Of a stretch of 64,000 bases of DNA, positions 42,215-50,993 are shown in pieces. Below the pieces are notes generated by a model that saw nothing but the letters and a program-made list of their open reading frames with translations, was not told the DNA's origin and did no database searches. Every line of letters begins with the position of its first letter. Positions within the stretch are counted from its first letter, which is position 1. Source of the stretch: an uncultured Muribaculaceae bacterium (GTDB lineage Bacteria; Bacteroidota; Bacteroidia; Bacteroidales; Muribaculaceae). The DNA lies in the NCBI GenBank assembly GCA_947627615.1, contig CANQWS010000016.1, positions 1 through 64,000 of the forward strand, in the 5' to 3' direction. Both the position numbers and the translations under genes were made by a program.

Positions 42215-43293
42215 TCGCAGCCGGGTAGTTTAAGATTTCCTTGTTCGGGATTCTGGCCCACATCACACCATTTCTTGTCAATTATCGGTTTCAGGCCTAT
42301 CAGTGAGCGCAATTTGTTTTTCATCACCCAGCGGGCCGGATGAGTGACGTAACGGTGCATGACCGGCGATGCCGTTCCAACCATCCAGCAGTTTTTCGGG
42401 CAACGGGCCACCTGCTCTCTGACTTTCCGGGCCTGTTCGCTTTGCCAGATCTCCATGAAAGGCGCGTCATGGATGTTGCCCATGGATTCCTTCCAGAATT
42501 TTTCCTCCATTCCGTTGCAGGGCAGTACCTCGCCCCACGGGTCGATGAAGAAATTGGCTGAACCGGCCTCGCAGGGCAGCATGCGGCGGTTGCCCTCGAT
42601 GTAGTTGATGAGACCCATGTTGAACCATGCGCGGAACCATGACTTGGGGCTGCGCTCGGCGAGCTGCCGGCGTATGAGTTCCTCGAAATCGGCGCAGACG
42701 CGCTCGCGGTTGGTGATCACGTTGTCGTCCTTATGAAAGTAGAACGAGTTATGGAATGCCGCCGTGGCAAATTCCAGATTGAGCTTGTGGCTGAGCTCAT
42801 AGAGCTGCAGCATGTCGGAGGAATTATTGTTCGAGACGGTGCAGCCGAATCCTATGTCCTTGACGCCCATTTCCTTTAGGCGTACAAGGGTGTTGTAGCC
42901 CTTGTCGAAACCGCCTTCACGGCCGCGGAGCTCGTCATTCTTTTCACGGAGGCCCTCTATGGAAATTCTGATTCCTATATTGGGGAAACGCTTGGCGAGT
43001 TCTATGACGCGGTCATCGAACCAGCCTGACGTGGAGATTACAATGCGCTGGGTGTGACGGAAACATTCCTCCACAATCTCCGGCAGGTCCTCTCTTATAA
43101 ATGGTTCGCCACCGGTGAGATTGATAAATTTTAGATTTGGGAGTGACCGTAGATCCCCGGCCTTCAATTCCTCACGTTTGTCCGTGGGATATTTCCAGAT
43201 GTTGCACATCTTGCAGCGCATTGGACATCTGTAGGTCAGGATGATAGAGGCATCTGTCGGCGTAGGGATTCTCATGTCGGGATTGAATTTCAC
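42211..43293 (-). CDS. Radical SAM/SPASM protein in the polysaccharide locus
   Basis: This 360-aa protein has the CX3CX2C cluster motif at residues 23-30 (RCPMRCKMCNIW), and FINLTGGEPFIREDL (GGEP SAM motif). The C-terminus has Cys in MLPCEAGSANFF, VLPCNGME and ARCPKNCWMVG, fitting a SPASM or twitch auxiliary cluster domain. No peptide precursor gene is nearby. Relatives in polysaccharide loci are annotated only as radical SAM proteins; a role in altering a sugar or lipid carrier is inference. It is translation-coupled to the GT4 gene and has higher GC than the genes upstream. Confidence 0.88.
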   Translation of the reverse strand: MKFNPDMRIPTPTDASIILTYRCPMRCKMCNIWKYPTDKREELKAGDLRSLPNLKFINLTGGEPFIREDLPEIVEECFRHTQRIVISTSGWFDDRVIELAKRFPNIGIRISIEGLREKNDELRGREGGFDKGYNTLVRLKEMGVKDIGFGCTVSNNNSSDMLQLYELSHKLNLEFATAAFHNSFYFHKDDNVITNRERVCADFEELIRRQLAERSPKSWFRAWFNMGLINYIEGNRRMLPCEAGSANFFIDPWGEVLPCNGMEEKFWKESMGNIHDAPFMEIWQSEQARKVREQVARCPKNCWMVGTASPVMHRYVTHPARWVMKNKLRSLIGLKPIIDKKWCDVGQNPEQGNLKLPGCE

Positions 43294-43330
43294 TTTCTGT
43301 TGAATGTCTACAGCTACAGATATAAACGTG

Positions 43331-44320
43331 TCATTGCGGTGCTTTATTATGCACCGGGAAATGTATTTTTAACAGTTGGGAGATACGCCCCACATATTTG
43401 TCCTCGCTGCATTCGGCGTGCAGAAAAGTGTTTAGATTGACCCCGAGAAGCTTACATCTGTCCGGGTCAGATAAAAGTTCTCGAAGTTCCTGTATCCATG
43501 ATGAAACATCATTTTCAACTGCCACACCTCTTTGAGAATCGATGTATTCCCTTGTTGATATCGTAGAGCTTATAACTACCGGTTTATTGCAAGCTGCAGA
43601 TTGGAACAGGACAATCAATCCGGCAGGGGCCTCGGTATCAAGTGGAAGTGCTACAATAGAGGCATTGACCATCAAGTTGTTGAACTTTTCAATCGAGATG
43701 TCGAAGAGGTATTCTACATTGTCAGATGTGGGGTATAATCGTTGCTTTTCAGACAAAGGGAGTGCAAAGATGAATTTTATATCCGGCATATTTCTGGCAA
43801 TTTCAGCCATAAGTTCCCAGTTGCGGCCGTTGCGTCCTCCGCAGAAGATATATGTCTCCTTAGTCTCTTTATGGCATTTAACATTATCGTAAGATGAATA
43901 AAAAACATCTCTCAACAATGGAATGCTGTATTTGAGGCCCAATCTTTTTTTTAGTGCGGTACCATATTCTTCTGTTGTTGCCGTAGCAAGGAATCGCATA
44001 TTGTTCAATGCCTTCCGGTATAGAAATGTAGCTATACGGTTTTTAGTTGTTCTTTTATCTTTCAGAAGTATGTTTATAGCGAGTATATTTAATTTCTTTT
44101 GAAGAATTTCGCTTAACCAGAAACATATTACACCCTGAAAGTCGTAGACACAAATTAAAATATCGTTCCTTTTTGCTGAAATTACCGTATCCCATGCCCC
44201 TTTTAGCCAGGATGTCATTTTTTTTCGGCTTTTAGGGGAGTAGTGGCTTATGGATTCTGTACCCAACTTGGGCGGGATGAACTGATATCCTTCAGCAGTA
44301 TCAAATAGAATGTGTATCAA
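43331..44320 (-). CDS. Putative GT-B glycosyltransferase
   Basis: This 329-aa protein is weakly like glycosyltransferases of the GT-B fold. The C-terminal half has YIFCGGRNGRNWELMAEIARNMPDIKFIFALP and VNASIVALPLDTEAPAGLIVLFQSAACNKPVVIS, the shape of the nucleotide-sugar domain with a PxGLxxxQS(A)A(C)xKPV block. The N-half (LLKDKRTTKNRIATFLYRKALNNMRF) is acceptor-side. It is AT-rich and lies 6 bases after the wzc-like gene. The donor is unknown, and the call is moderately sure. Confidence 0.65.
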   Translation of the reverse strand: MIHILFDTAEGYQFIPPKLGTESISHYSPKSRKKMTSWLKGAWDTVISAKRNDILICVYDFQGVICFWLSEILQKKLNILAINILLKDKRTTKNRIATFLYRKALNNMRFLATATTEEYGTALKKRLGLKYSIPLLRDVFYSSYDNVKCHKETKETYIFCGGRNGRNWELMAEIARNMPDIKFIFALPLSEKQRLYPTSDNVEYLFDISIEKFNNLMVNASIVALPLDTEAPAGLIVLFQSAACNKPVVISSTISTREYIDSQRGVAVENDVSSWIQELRELLSDPDRCKLLGVNLNTFLHAECSEDKYVGRISQLLKIHFPVHNKAPQ

Positions 44321-44326
44321 TCTTTT

Positions 44327-46375
44327 TCAGTCTTTTGTTATAAATGCAAAGATTTTATTTGAGGATTGTCGTTTCAGAATATTTTTCAAAGATTTTCGCT
44401 TGATATGCTCAGAAATAATCAGAAGAAGTGATGAATTATCTGAATCGATTACATTCTCAAGCTCGAATATTCGTTCCGGCTCAGGAACTTTTATGAAAAT
44501 ATAATCAGATGATTCAAGCTTTTCTTTTATTTCCATTGAGAAATCAGGTGAGAGAATGGATGAATTGGTCTTGGCAGACAATATCGACACCGGTATATTT
44601 GCATCCTGAAATGATTCAATGAGAGACTCAATCGCTGTGCATTTCTCCGAAAGTGATGCGCATAAGATTATTTTTCTTTCAGGGGAGGACATGAGCATGG
44701 TCCGCATGATTGGAATTGAATTTTTATCTTGCGATAAGTTTAGAGTACGCTGATCAAATCCAAGAAATGCCACATCCATGGGGGATTTGACTTTTTGTGA
44801 GAAACGCATGAGAATGAGAGCGAGGAATGTCACACCGAAAATGGCGAAAATGATAGCTCCGAGGAACAAGATGATTTTCTTTACTGGCAGACCCGGTTTC
44901 TGCACGTAGGCCGGCTGGAATATAAATCCGGCTTCTGTTTCCATAGATAGTTTGAGTAGGGCATTCTCGCGTGACTGCAAGAGGAACTGGTAGAGCGAAC
45001 TCTGAAACTCCTGATTGCGGGCCAAAACCGTGAGATCAAGCTCCATGGCAGGGAACTTTGTCAGCCGGGACTTGGCCGAGCCGGCTATGCCACGCTGGAA
45101 GTTTATGTCCTTCTGGGCCTTTATGGCCGATTTCTCGGCATTCTCGAGAATAACGTCACGCAACATGGCTATGCGCTCGTTGAGCTTCATCAAAGTGGGG
45201 TTGCCGGGCATGGCCGATTTCTCGAGATTCCGTTTCTCTATGACAAGCTCGTTGTAACTGGCTATGTTGGCGTCGCCGAGAGCTTCCACCTGAGGGATTA
45301 TCTGGGTGCCGTTGAGGTTATCCTTGAGTATGGATTTGACCTTGTTGTAGTAGTTGAGTTCGTTCTGGGCCTGAATGGCAGCCATGAGTTCCGTCTGGCT
45401 CACGCCGCTGAGATAGGTTATTTCTTCAGCCGGAGCTATGGCCTCCTTGTCCTTGCGGTACTGTACCACCTTCTGCTCGGCTTCCTCAAGACGTCCGAGG
45501 GTCTCGGCGATGCGGTCATCGTAATATTTCACAGTTGACTCTGCTGTGGCGTGAAGGCGTTCAAGGCGCTTGGCGTTATATTGTCCCATTATGGAGTTAA
45601 CAATCTTCTTACCGAGTTCGGCATTTGGATAGTCAAGCTTCACGTGTATCACATCGCTGAGTTTGGTCGCAATGCCTATGTCGACCTGCGAGCCCAGGCC
45701 CATAGCCGCCTGGTTGTTTCCGCAGACTCCGACGGTGACTGTACGGAAGGGGGAGGATGCGAATTGCTCGGTGCGCATTATCTGGAGATTTCCGTAAGGG
45801 GTCTTGAGCAGCGTGGGGAGCGTGACATTCTCGGCCGAGGCGATGGTCTTCTTGAAGAATCCTTTGGTGGCTTTGATGTCGGCTTTGCCACCGTCAAGCA
45901 GCTTGACTGTGACGTTGAAAGCGGTGCTGAGAGTGTCAAAATATTCCTCAGGCGCTGCAACGGTGATGGGTGAGTTGCGGTAAAGCATCTCCTTTTCCCC
46001 TTCGGCAGTCTTGCCTATATAAGTGCGGTTCAGCCCCATGGCGCGCACGGTGCGGAGCATGTTGTCATGGCTTGCAATAACAAGGAGCTCATTGTCAACG
46101 GCTGCCCCGCTGAACCCGCCAACGGAGAAGGTTTTCATGAGCTGTCCCATGCCGCCGGCGCCTTTACCGCCGAGTGCACTTGTGCCTGAAGCAGATTCGA
46201 AACTCTCTTCTCCAATTAGTATTTCGCCTTCAATAGGAATCTTGGGAAGAGAGCGAACCACATATAGCACGGCCGCGCTACCCATAGCCAAAATCATGGC
46301 GAGATAGAGCCATTTCAGTTGCTTGACGGCACGCCAGAATCGGCGTAGATCTATGACATTTGTCTCCTTTTCCAT
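44327..46375 (-). CDS. wzc: Wzz/Wzc-type chain-length protein with a degenerate kinase-like tail
   Basis: This 682-aa inner-membrane co-polymerase would set polysaccharide chain length with Wza. It has an N-terminal TM helix (WLYLAMILAMGSAAVLYVV) and a Wzz domain. A long coiled coil follows (YYDDRIAETLGRLEEAEQKVVQYRKDKEAI ... NLEKSAMPGNPTLMKLNERIAMLRDVI). A second helix (KIILFLGAIIFAIFGVTFLALILM) leads to a cytosolic domain of about 150 residues. That domain has no P-loop GKS, no DxDxR and no tyrosine tail, so it is unlikely to be an active BY-kinase. It lies between wzy and a GT gene. Confidence 0.85.
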   Translation of the reverse strand: MEKETNVIDLRRFWRAVKQLKWLYLAMILAMGSAAVLYVVRSLPKIPIEGEILIGEESFESASGTSALGGKGAGGMGQLMKTFSVGGFSGAAVDNELLVIASHDNMLRTVRAMGLNRTYIGKTAEGEKEMLYRNSPITVAAPEEYFDTLSTAFNVTVKLLDGGKADIKATKGFFKKTIASAENVTLPTLLKTPYGNLQIMRTEQFASSPFRTVTVGVCGNNQAAMGLGSQVDIGIATKLSDVIHVKLDYPNAELGKKIVNSIMGQYNAKRLERLHATAESTVKYYDDRIAETLGRLEEAEQKVVQYRKDKEAIAPAEEITYLSGVSQTELMAAIQAQNELNYYNKVKSILKDNLNGTQIIPQVEALGDANIASYNELVIEKRNLEKSAMPGNPTLMKLNERIAMLRDVILENAEKSAIKAQKDINFQRGIAGSAKSRLTKFPAMELDLTVLARNQEFQSSLYQFLLQSRENALLKLSMETEAGFIFQPAYVQKPGLPVKKIILFLGAIIFAIFGVTFLALILMRFSQKVKSPMDVAFLGFDQRTLNLSQDKNSIPIMRTMLMSSPERKIILCASLSEKCTAIESLIESFQDANIPVSILSAKTNSSILSPDFSMEIKEKLESSDYIFIKVPEPERIFELENVIDSDNSSLLLIISEHIKRKSLKNILKRQSSNKIFAFITKD

Positions 46376-46378
46376 AGA

Positions 46379-47647
46379 TTATATTTTTTGCAGTTTTAGA
46401 ACTATTTCGGAATTCGTTTTTTCTCCTATCTCGTTGGAACTAACTTTTAACTCTTTTCCTTTTGCGCATATTGTTCCCAATATACTCATCGCAAACATGC
46501 CAATGGTCTGAGTAAATGTATTGCCCCCTACAGATTCAATGAGTATATAACAGATTATAAGTGCGCCGATTATAAATTGATATCTATATTTTGGGTTCCG
46601 TGCTAAAATACGTAAAAAGCTATAGTCGTAACACCAGAATGCAATAAAAAGTATCAGCCCAATAAACCCGAATTGGGCCAGAGATGGGAAAAATGCATCG
46701 CAAATGAAGTCCGGCATGTTAGGGGAAAGACCATGAACGGTATTGATTCCATATTCATAATATGTTCCTGCATAACTTATCTGAGACGGGTAAGTGGCAA
46801 ATGAAGCTAAGCCGGAGCCCAAAGGGAAATAATCAAGTAAAATAAGGCCTCCCGTGAGGAATAGAACAGGTCGGGCAAAAGAATATGCGACTTCCGGATC
46901 AAATGTGTCTCCATTACCAGAGATAAAATAGAAATTTATCTTTGACCAGGAGACAGCAAGAACAGTTGTGAATAACAATATAAGTATTATAATATGACTT
47001 ATATTAAACCGTCTCAACATTCCTGGTCGATACACAAACAGGAAGAACAGGGTAATCACGTATATCCCATAATATTTTGAACGTGTACAGAGCAAGCCAA
47101 GTGTTAAAAGCAACATGACCAAATATAATTTCTTGCGTTGAAAGTTGCCATTCTTGTCTATGTTGCAGAAAATTATCAGTAATGAACTTAGAAATAATAT
47201 ACCTCCTGCATAGGTTACATGAAACACTATAGCTTCTGTCACGGTGTGACCGCATAAAAGCGCTAACCCTATTATCAGGCCGTTTATTGTGGAGATGTAG
47301 CTAATAATATATTTATCTTTGTCTGTGAATACTGGAGCTATTGCGATAAATATGCAAAACGGAATATATGGTTTAATCTCAATCACCCAATCCATTATGA
47401 TGTATTTAGGCGTATTGAAATTCAGGAATAGTATGGAATAGATGGCATAAAAGGTCATTATTCCTATTATAATCCAAAGAAGGGAGTACTTTTTCCAATT
47501 GCGATTAACAATGCAATCGAATGCAGCTACACAAGCAAACAGCATCGCGCAACATTCATCAAGGTATGTAACAAACTGGATGCTCGGAATCAATAATGTG
47601 AGTCCGAACATAAGTATATAAATACATAGACGATCAGCGCGTAGCAT
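46379..47647 (-). CDS. wzy: O-antigen/capsule polymerase (Wzy-like)
   Basis: This 422-aa protein has about twelve hydrophobic helices and low overall sequence conservation, as expected of Wzy polymerases, which join repeat units in the periplasm. A periplasmic loop of the O-antigen ligase type is visible around GGLILLDYFPLGSGLASFATYPSQISYAGTYYEYGINTVHGLSPNMPDFICD. No catalytic motif proves the call; the topology and its position between wzc and wza support it. The DNA is AT-rich. Confidence 0.72.
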   Translation of the reverse strand: MLRADRLCIYILMFGLTLLIPSIQFVTYLDECCAMLFACVAAFDCIVNRNWKKYSLLWIIIGIMTFYAIYSILFLNFNTPKYIIMDWVIEIKPYIPFCIFIAIAPVFTDKDKYIISYISTINGLIIGLALLCGHTVTEAIVFHVTYAGGILFLSSLLIIFCNIDKNGNFQRKKLYLVMLLLTLGLLCTRSKYYGIYVITLFFLFVYRPGMLRRFNISHIIILILLFTTVLAVSWSKINFYFISGNGDTFDPEVAYSFARPVLFLTGGLILLDYFPLGSGLASFATYPSQISYAGTYYEYGINTVHGLSPNMPDFICDAFFPSLAQFGFIGLILFIAFWCYDYSFLRILARNPKYRYQFIIGALIICYILIESVGGNTFTQTIGMFAMSILGTICAKGKELKVSSNEIGEKTNSEIVLKLQKI

Positions 47648-47656
47648 TCAAAATAG

Positions 47657-48463
47657 TTACTTGGTCAGGGCTATGATAAGGGCTATTATGGATGAACTAA
47701 TGCCTGTAATGGTGGAGATTACAGATAGTTTATAGGCGTTATTCTGATTGTACTTTGAATTGTCCTCTTTTATCTTATTAGGTGACACCATTACAACATC
47801 GTTGTTTTTCAGCCAGAAATATGGAGATTGTGTAATGTCGGAATCATAAAGATTTATACGGTGATATTCAATCTGATTGTCGGCTGTGCGGCGAAGCACG
47901 AGTATGTTGTCGCGCAGAGCATAGTCAGAGAGATCTCCTGCCTGAGCCAGAGCATCAAGTACACTGAAACGGTCTGCCGATGTAACGATTGTCTGAGGTG
48001 CATTAACCTCTCCCATTACAACGATGCGGTAACCTTGCATGTTGACTGTAACAATAGGATCTTTGACATATTCGCTTATACGCTTGGTAAGATAATCTTT
48101 TAACTCGTAAGTGGTCATACCGGCTACATGGATGGTGCCGAGGCGGGGAAAGTCAATATCTCCTTTGTTGTCAACTTCGTATGTCTGTAATTGTGGAGTG
48201 GTTGAAATATCGGTAGAGCCGGGAGATGCCGGATTTAGATATGGTAAGTTAAACATTGCCGAGGCCTCGGGTATCTCGGACTTTACTGTAATAACCAAAT
48301 TGTTTTCAGGTTCAATCTTTGTGGTATAATCAATAACCGGCAAAGTGCCTTCTGATGAGTTTTGTATGTCCTGAAAGTATGTCAGATTCTTTTTAGAAGA
48401 GCTACATGAAAATAAGGCTAAAAGCAAAACCGTGACAGAGGCTATGTATAACTGTTTGTTCAT
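47657..48463 (-). CDS. wza: Polysaccharide export lipoprotein (Wza-like)
   Basis: This 268-aa protein has a lipoprotein signal (MNKQLYIASVTVLLLALFSCSSSKK) with the lipid-carrying Cys. It has a polysaccharide-export domain (VDNKGDIDFPRLGTIHVAGMTTYELKDYLTKRISEYVKDPIVTVN) and SLBB-type strands (VVMGEVNAPQTIVTSADRFSVLDALAQAGDL). A C-terminal hydrophobic helix (SVISTITGISSSIIALIIALT) matches the Wza pore helix. It would form the outer-membrane channel for the polymer. It ends 9 bases before wzy. Confidence 0.92.
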   Translation of the reverse strand: MNKQLYIASVTVLLLALFSCSSSKKNLTYFQDIQNSSEGTLPVIDYTTKIEPENNLVITVKSEIPEASAMFNLPYLNPASPGSTDISTTPQLQTYEVDNKGDIDFPRLGTIHVAGMTTYELKDYLTKRISEYVKDPIVTVNMQGYRIVVMGEVNAPQTIVTSADRFSVLDALAQAGDLSDYALRDNILVLRRTADNQIEYHRINLYDSDITQSPYFWLKNNDVVMVSPNKIKEDNSKYNQNNAYKLSVISTITGISSSIIALIIALTK

Positions 48464-48525
48464 ATTTCTGTTTTTTTAATAAACGTTGTCTAGGTGTTGA
48501 TATTGTTTATGAAGTTAAAACCAAT

Positions 48526-49554
48526 TTATATTTGTTTCCCGTTCTTTATCCTAAAGAGGATGAAAATGAGAGATGAAAGTTTCAATTTCATAAGAATAGC
48601 AATGATTTTATGAGCATTAGATAAATTGAAAAAAGGCTGACGTTTCAAGGCTTCGTTTAAGCTCTGAAGGTGAATGATCTTTGAGACGGTCTTCTTCCCT
48701 GAGGCAGGATTGTACTTGACATCATCGGAAATGGCCATTATAGAGTGCCGAATGAGCATATTGTCAAGCCTCATCTGTAGGTTGTTGCGTAGATCTATAC
48801 CAATGGTCGAATAAGATAATTCGGTTAGTAATTTATGAAAATCGAGCATGTTGTCAACTCTCTTGTCACTGAATTTTTTTGAAAAAGAACCCTCGTTCAG
48901 ACAATAGTGATAAAAAGGTGCAGATATGGTTATAATGCGCTTACAATGTGGTATGTAGGTTAGGTTGAAAATAGAATCTTCTGACAAAACCTGCCGTTCC
49001 GATAAAAAACGTATATTATTAATAATTATGTTCTCTCGTTTATAAATGCTTGACCATACGGACCCGGTTGAGTGAACAAATCTTTTATTAGAAAAATCAT
49101 CACCGATTATTGACTGCATATATTCAATACATTCAACTCCTGAGAATACATCATCATGAGTGGTAGATTCAATAACGCGGCTATTAGAAGAATCACGATA
49201 ATAGCCACAGGTAATCATATCCGCATCAGACTGTCTGGCCTTATTATACATGACCTCATACATGTCAGGCTCAATAAAGTCATCGCTATCAACGAACCCG
49301 ATATATTCTCCTTTAGCGATGGCTATACCGTCATTTCGAGCAAGACCTTGCCCGGCATTTTTCTTGTGGAGTACTTTGATTCGTTTGTCTGATTCTGCAT
49401 AGTGATTGCAGATATCTCCGCTGTTATCAGTAGAGCCGTCATTTATAAGAATTATTTCAATGTCGTGAAGCGTCTGACAAAGAATGGAATCAATACAACG
49501 GCTAAGGTGTTCTACGGAATTATATACGGGAACAATTATGCTGACTTTGGACAT
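48526..49554 (-). CDS. Family 2 glycosyltransferase (capsule)
   Basis: This 342-aa GT-A enzyme starts MSKVSIIVPVYNSVEHLSRCIDSILCQTL, has the NDGSTDNSG loop, RNDGIAIAKGEYIGFVDSDDFIEPDM (DSDD metal site) and a helical C-terminus. It has no membrane helices. The gene is AT-rich. The 62-base gap to wza (48464-48525) holds nothing recognised. Donor unknown. Confidence 0.92.
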   Translation of the reverse strand: MSKVSIIVPVYNSVEHLSRCIDSILCQTLHDIEIILINDGSTDNSGDICNHYAESDKRIKVLHKKNAGQGLARNDGIAIAKGEYIGFVDSDDFIEPDMYEVMYNKARQSDADMITCGYYRDSSNSRVIESTTHDDVFSGVECIEYMQSIIGDDFSNKRFVHSTGSVWSSIYKRENIIINNIRFLSERQVLSEDSIFNLTYIPHCKRIITISAPFYHYCLNEGSFSKKFSDKRVDNMLDFHKLLTELSYSTIGIDLRNNLQMRLDNMLIRHSIMAISDDVKYNPASGKKTVSKIIHLQSLNEALKRQPFFNLSNAHKIIAILMKLKLSSLIFILFRIKNGKQI

Positions 49555-49571
49555 GAATCGACTATGTTTAG

Positions 49572-50993
49572 TTATTTAGGCCGGCGACTAAGCCTGAGAT
49601 TTTTTTTTATAGACTGAGGGGCGGAAAGAGCAAACGCTGTTGAAAAAACGATAAGAAAAACAATGTCTGTAAGCAAACTGAAAAACAGGTGAAAGTATAT
49701 GCCTGAGATAATGACAAACAACAGGTAAAGCATGTTTTGACTGTTAAATGACAGATACATGTATCGGTGTGTGTCAAAAATCCTGTAAACTAGCAGGAAA
49801 AGATATGTTATTATATTCGATAGGATAGCCCCATATAAACCTAACAAAGGAATCAGAATATAATTGCCGACAATATTGATAACCATTGCAGCCAGAATGC
49901 TCGGAATCAGTCTTTTTGTTTGTTTGGAACATTGATATCCAAGTTCAAAAAAAGCCGCGAGTGCAAATATCATCACGAAAACGGAGTTGATGAAAAGATA
50001 ATCGGCGCTTCGGTCATATTCTGACGATACAAGCCAGAAATAGTTTGCCCTTAAAGCGATAGGGAACGTGGATACCAAGAAGCAGAGCAGATAGATGTAG
50101 TTGTTAAAGATCAAGGAGAAGAATGAGTCTCTGTCTGGATTGTGATATTGCTCTACCGCGTTTTGCTGCCAGGTCTGATAAAATATGTTGGCTATAATGA
50201 AAAGAATGCCTGTGAATTTTGATAATATGGCATATATTCCGTTTTCGTCCAGGCCAAGATAATGTCTGATGAAGAAAATGTTGTTACTGTTAAGAACCCA
50301 CCAGGACAGGACCATTGGTATCAGAGGAAGACTGTAGTGGAGCAGTTCCTTGGAAATCGTTTTATTGATGTATTTGAATCGGAAAAACACACGAGTGATT
50401 CGGACCTTATATTCAGTGAAAAGAAGTGCGGATATCCTGGCTGCGATATTGGCAATGAATATTCCCGGAACTCCCCACCCAAGGACTGCTACGGTCAGGA
50501 CACTCAGCATGGCAATAGAGGAAGCATTGAATATTCCGGCTGTAACAAAAATTTTTGTGCGTCCGAGTCCTCTTACAAGTTGAAGCGTGACGTCATAGGC
50601 TGTCTGGATAATACCGAACAGGAGTATGTAGTAGAGATATTTTATGTGGATAAAGTAACCCAAGATGAGCCCTAAGCCGACAAGAATAATAGAGTTGCGA
50701 GTGAAAGCCTTAAGGACGAAACTTATGATGGCTTTGTGTCTGGTCTTGTCGGAGGTCTCTATGAGGAACCGGAAACCGCCTTCGGCAAGGTCGAAACTCA
50801 GGAATGGGTTAAGGATAAAAACTACAGTTAAGCAAATATCATAGTAGCCAAAATCAGCCGGATCGGTAATGAAGAAAGTGTAGAATGGAATCAGCAGGAA
50901 CGTGATGAGCTTGGAACCGATATTGCCTATTGCATAGATTCCCAAATCATTGATGAATTTTTTTCCTCTTGATTTTGTCTGCACCTCATTCAT
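49572..50993 (-). CDS. wzx: Polysaccharide repeat-unit flippase (Wzx-like)
   Basis: This 473-aa MOP-family membrane protein has about 12-14 helices. The start KKFINDLGIYAIGNIGSKLITFLLIPFYTFFITDPADFGYYDI is the classic Wzx N-terminus. It would move the lipid-linked repeat unit across the inner membrane. It overlaps the GT4 gene by 4 bases and lies 17 bases before the GT2 gene. The DNA is AT-rich. Confidence 0.9.
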   Translation of the reverse strand: MNEVQTKSRGKKFINDLGIYAIGNIGSKLITFLLIPFYTFFITDPADFGYYDICLTVVFILNPFLSFDLAEGGFRFLIETSDKTRHKAIISFVLKAFTRNSIILVGLGLILGYFIHIKYLYYILLFGIIQTAYDVTLQLVRGLGRTKIFVTAGIFNASSIAMLSVLTVAVLGWGVPGIFIANIAARISALLFTEYKVRITRVFFRFKYINKTISKELLHYSLPLIPMVLSWWVLNSNNIFFIRHYLGLDENGIYAILSKFTGILFIIANIFYQTWQQNAVEQYHNPDRDSFFSLIFNNYIYLLCFLVSTFPIALRANYFWLVSSEYDRSADYLFINSVFVMIFALAAFFELGYQCSKQTKRLIPSILAAMVINIVGNYILIPLLGLYGAILSNIITYLFLLVYRIFDTHRYMYLSFNSQNMLYLLFVIISGIYFHLFFSLLTDIVFLIVFSTAFALSAPQSIKKNLRLSRRPK

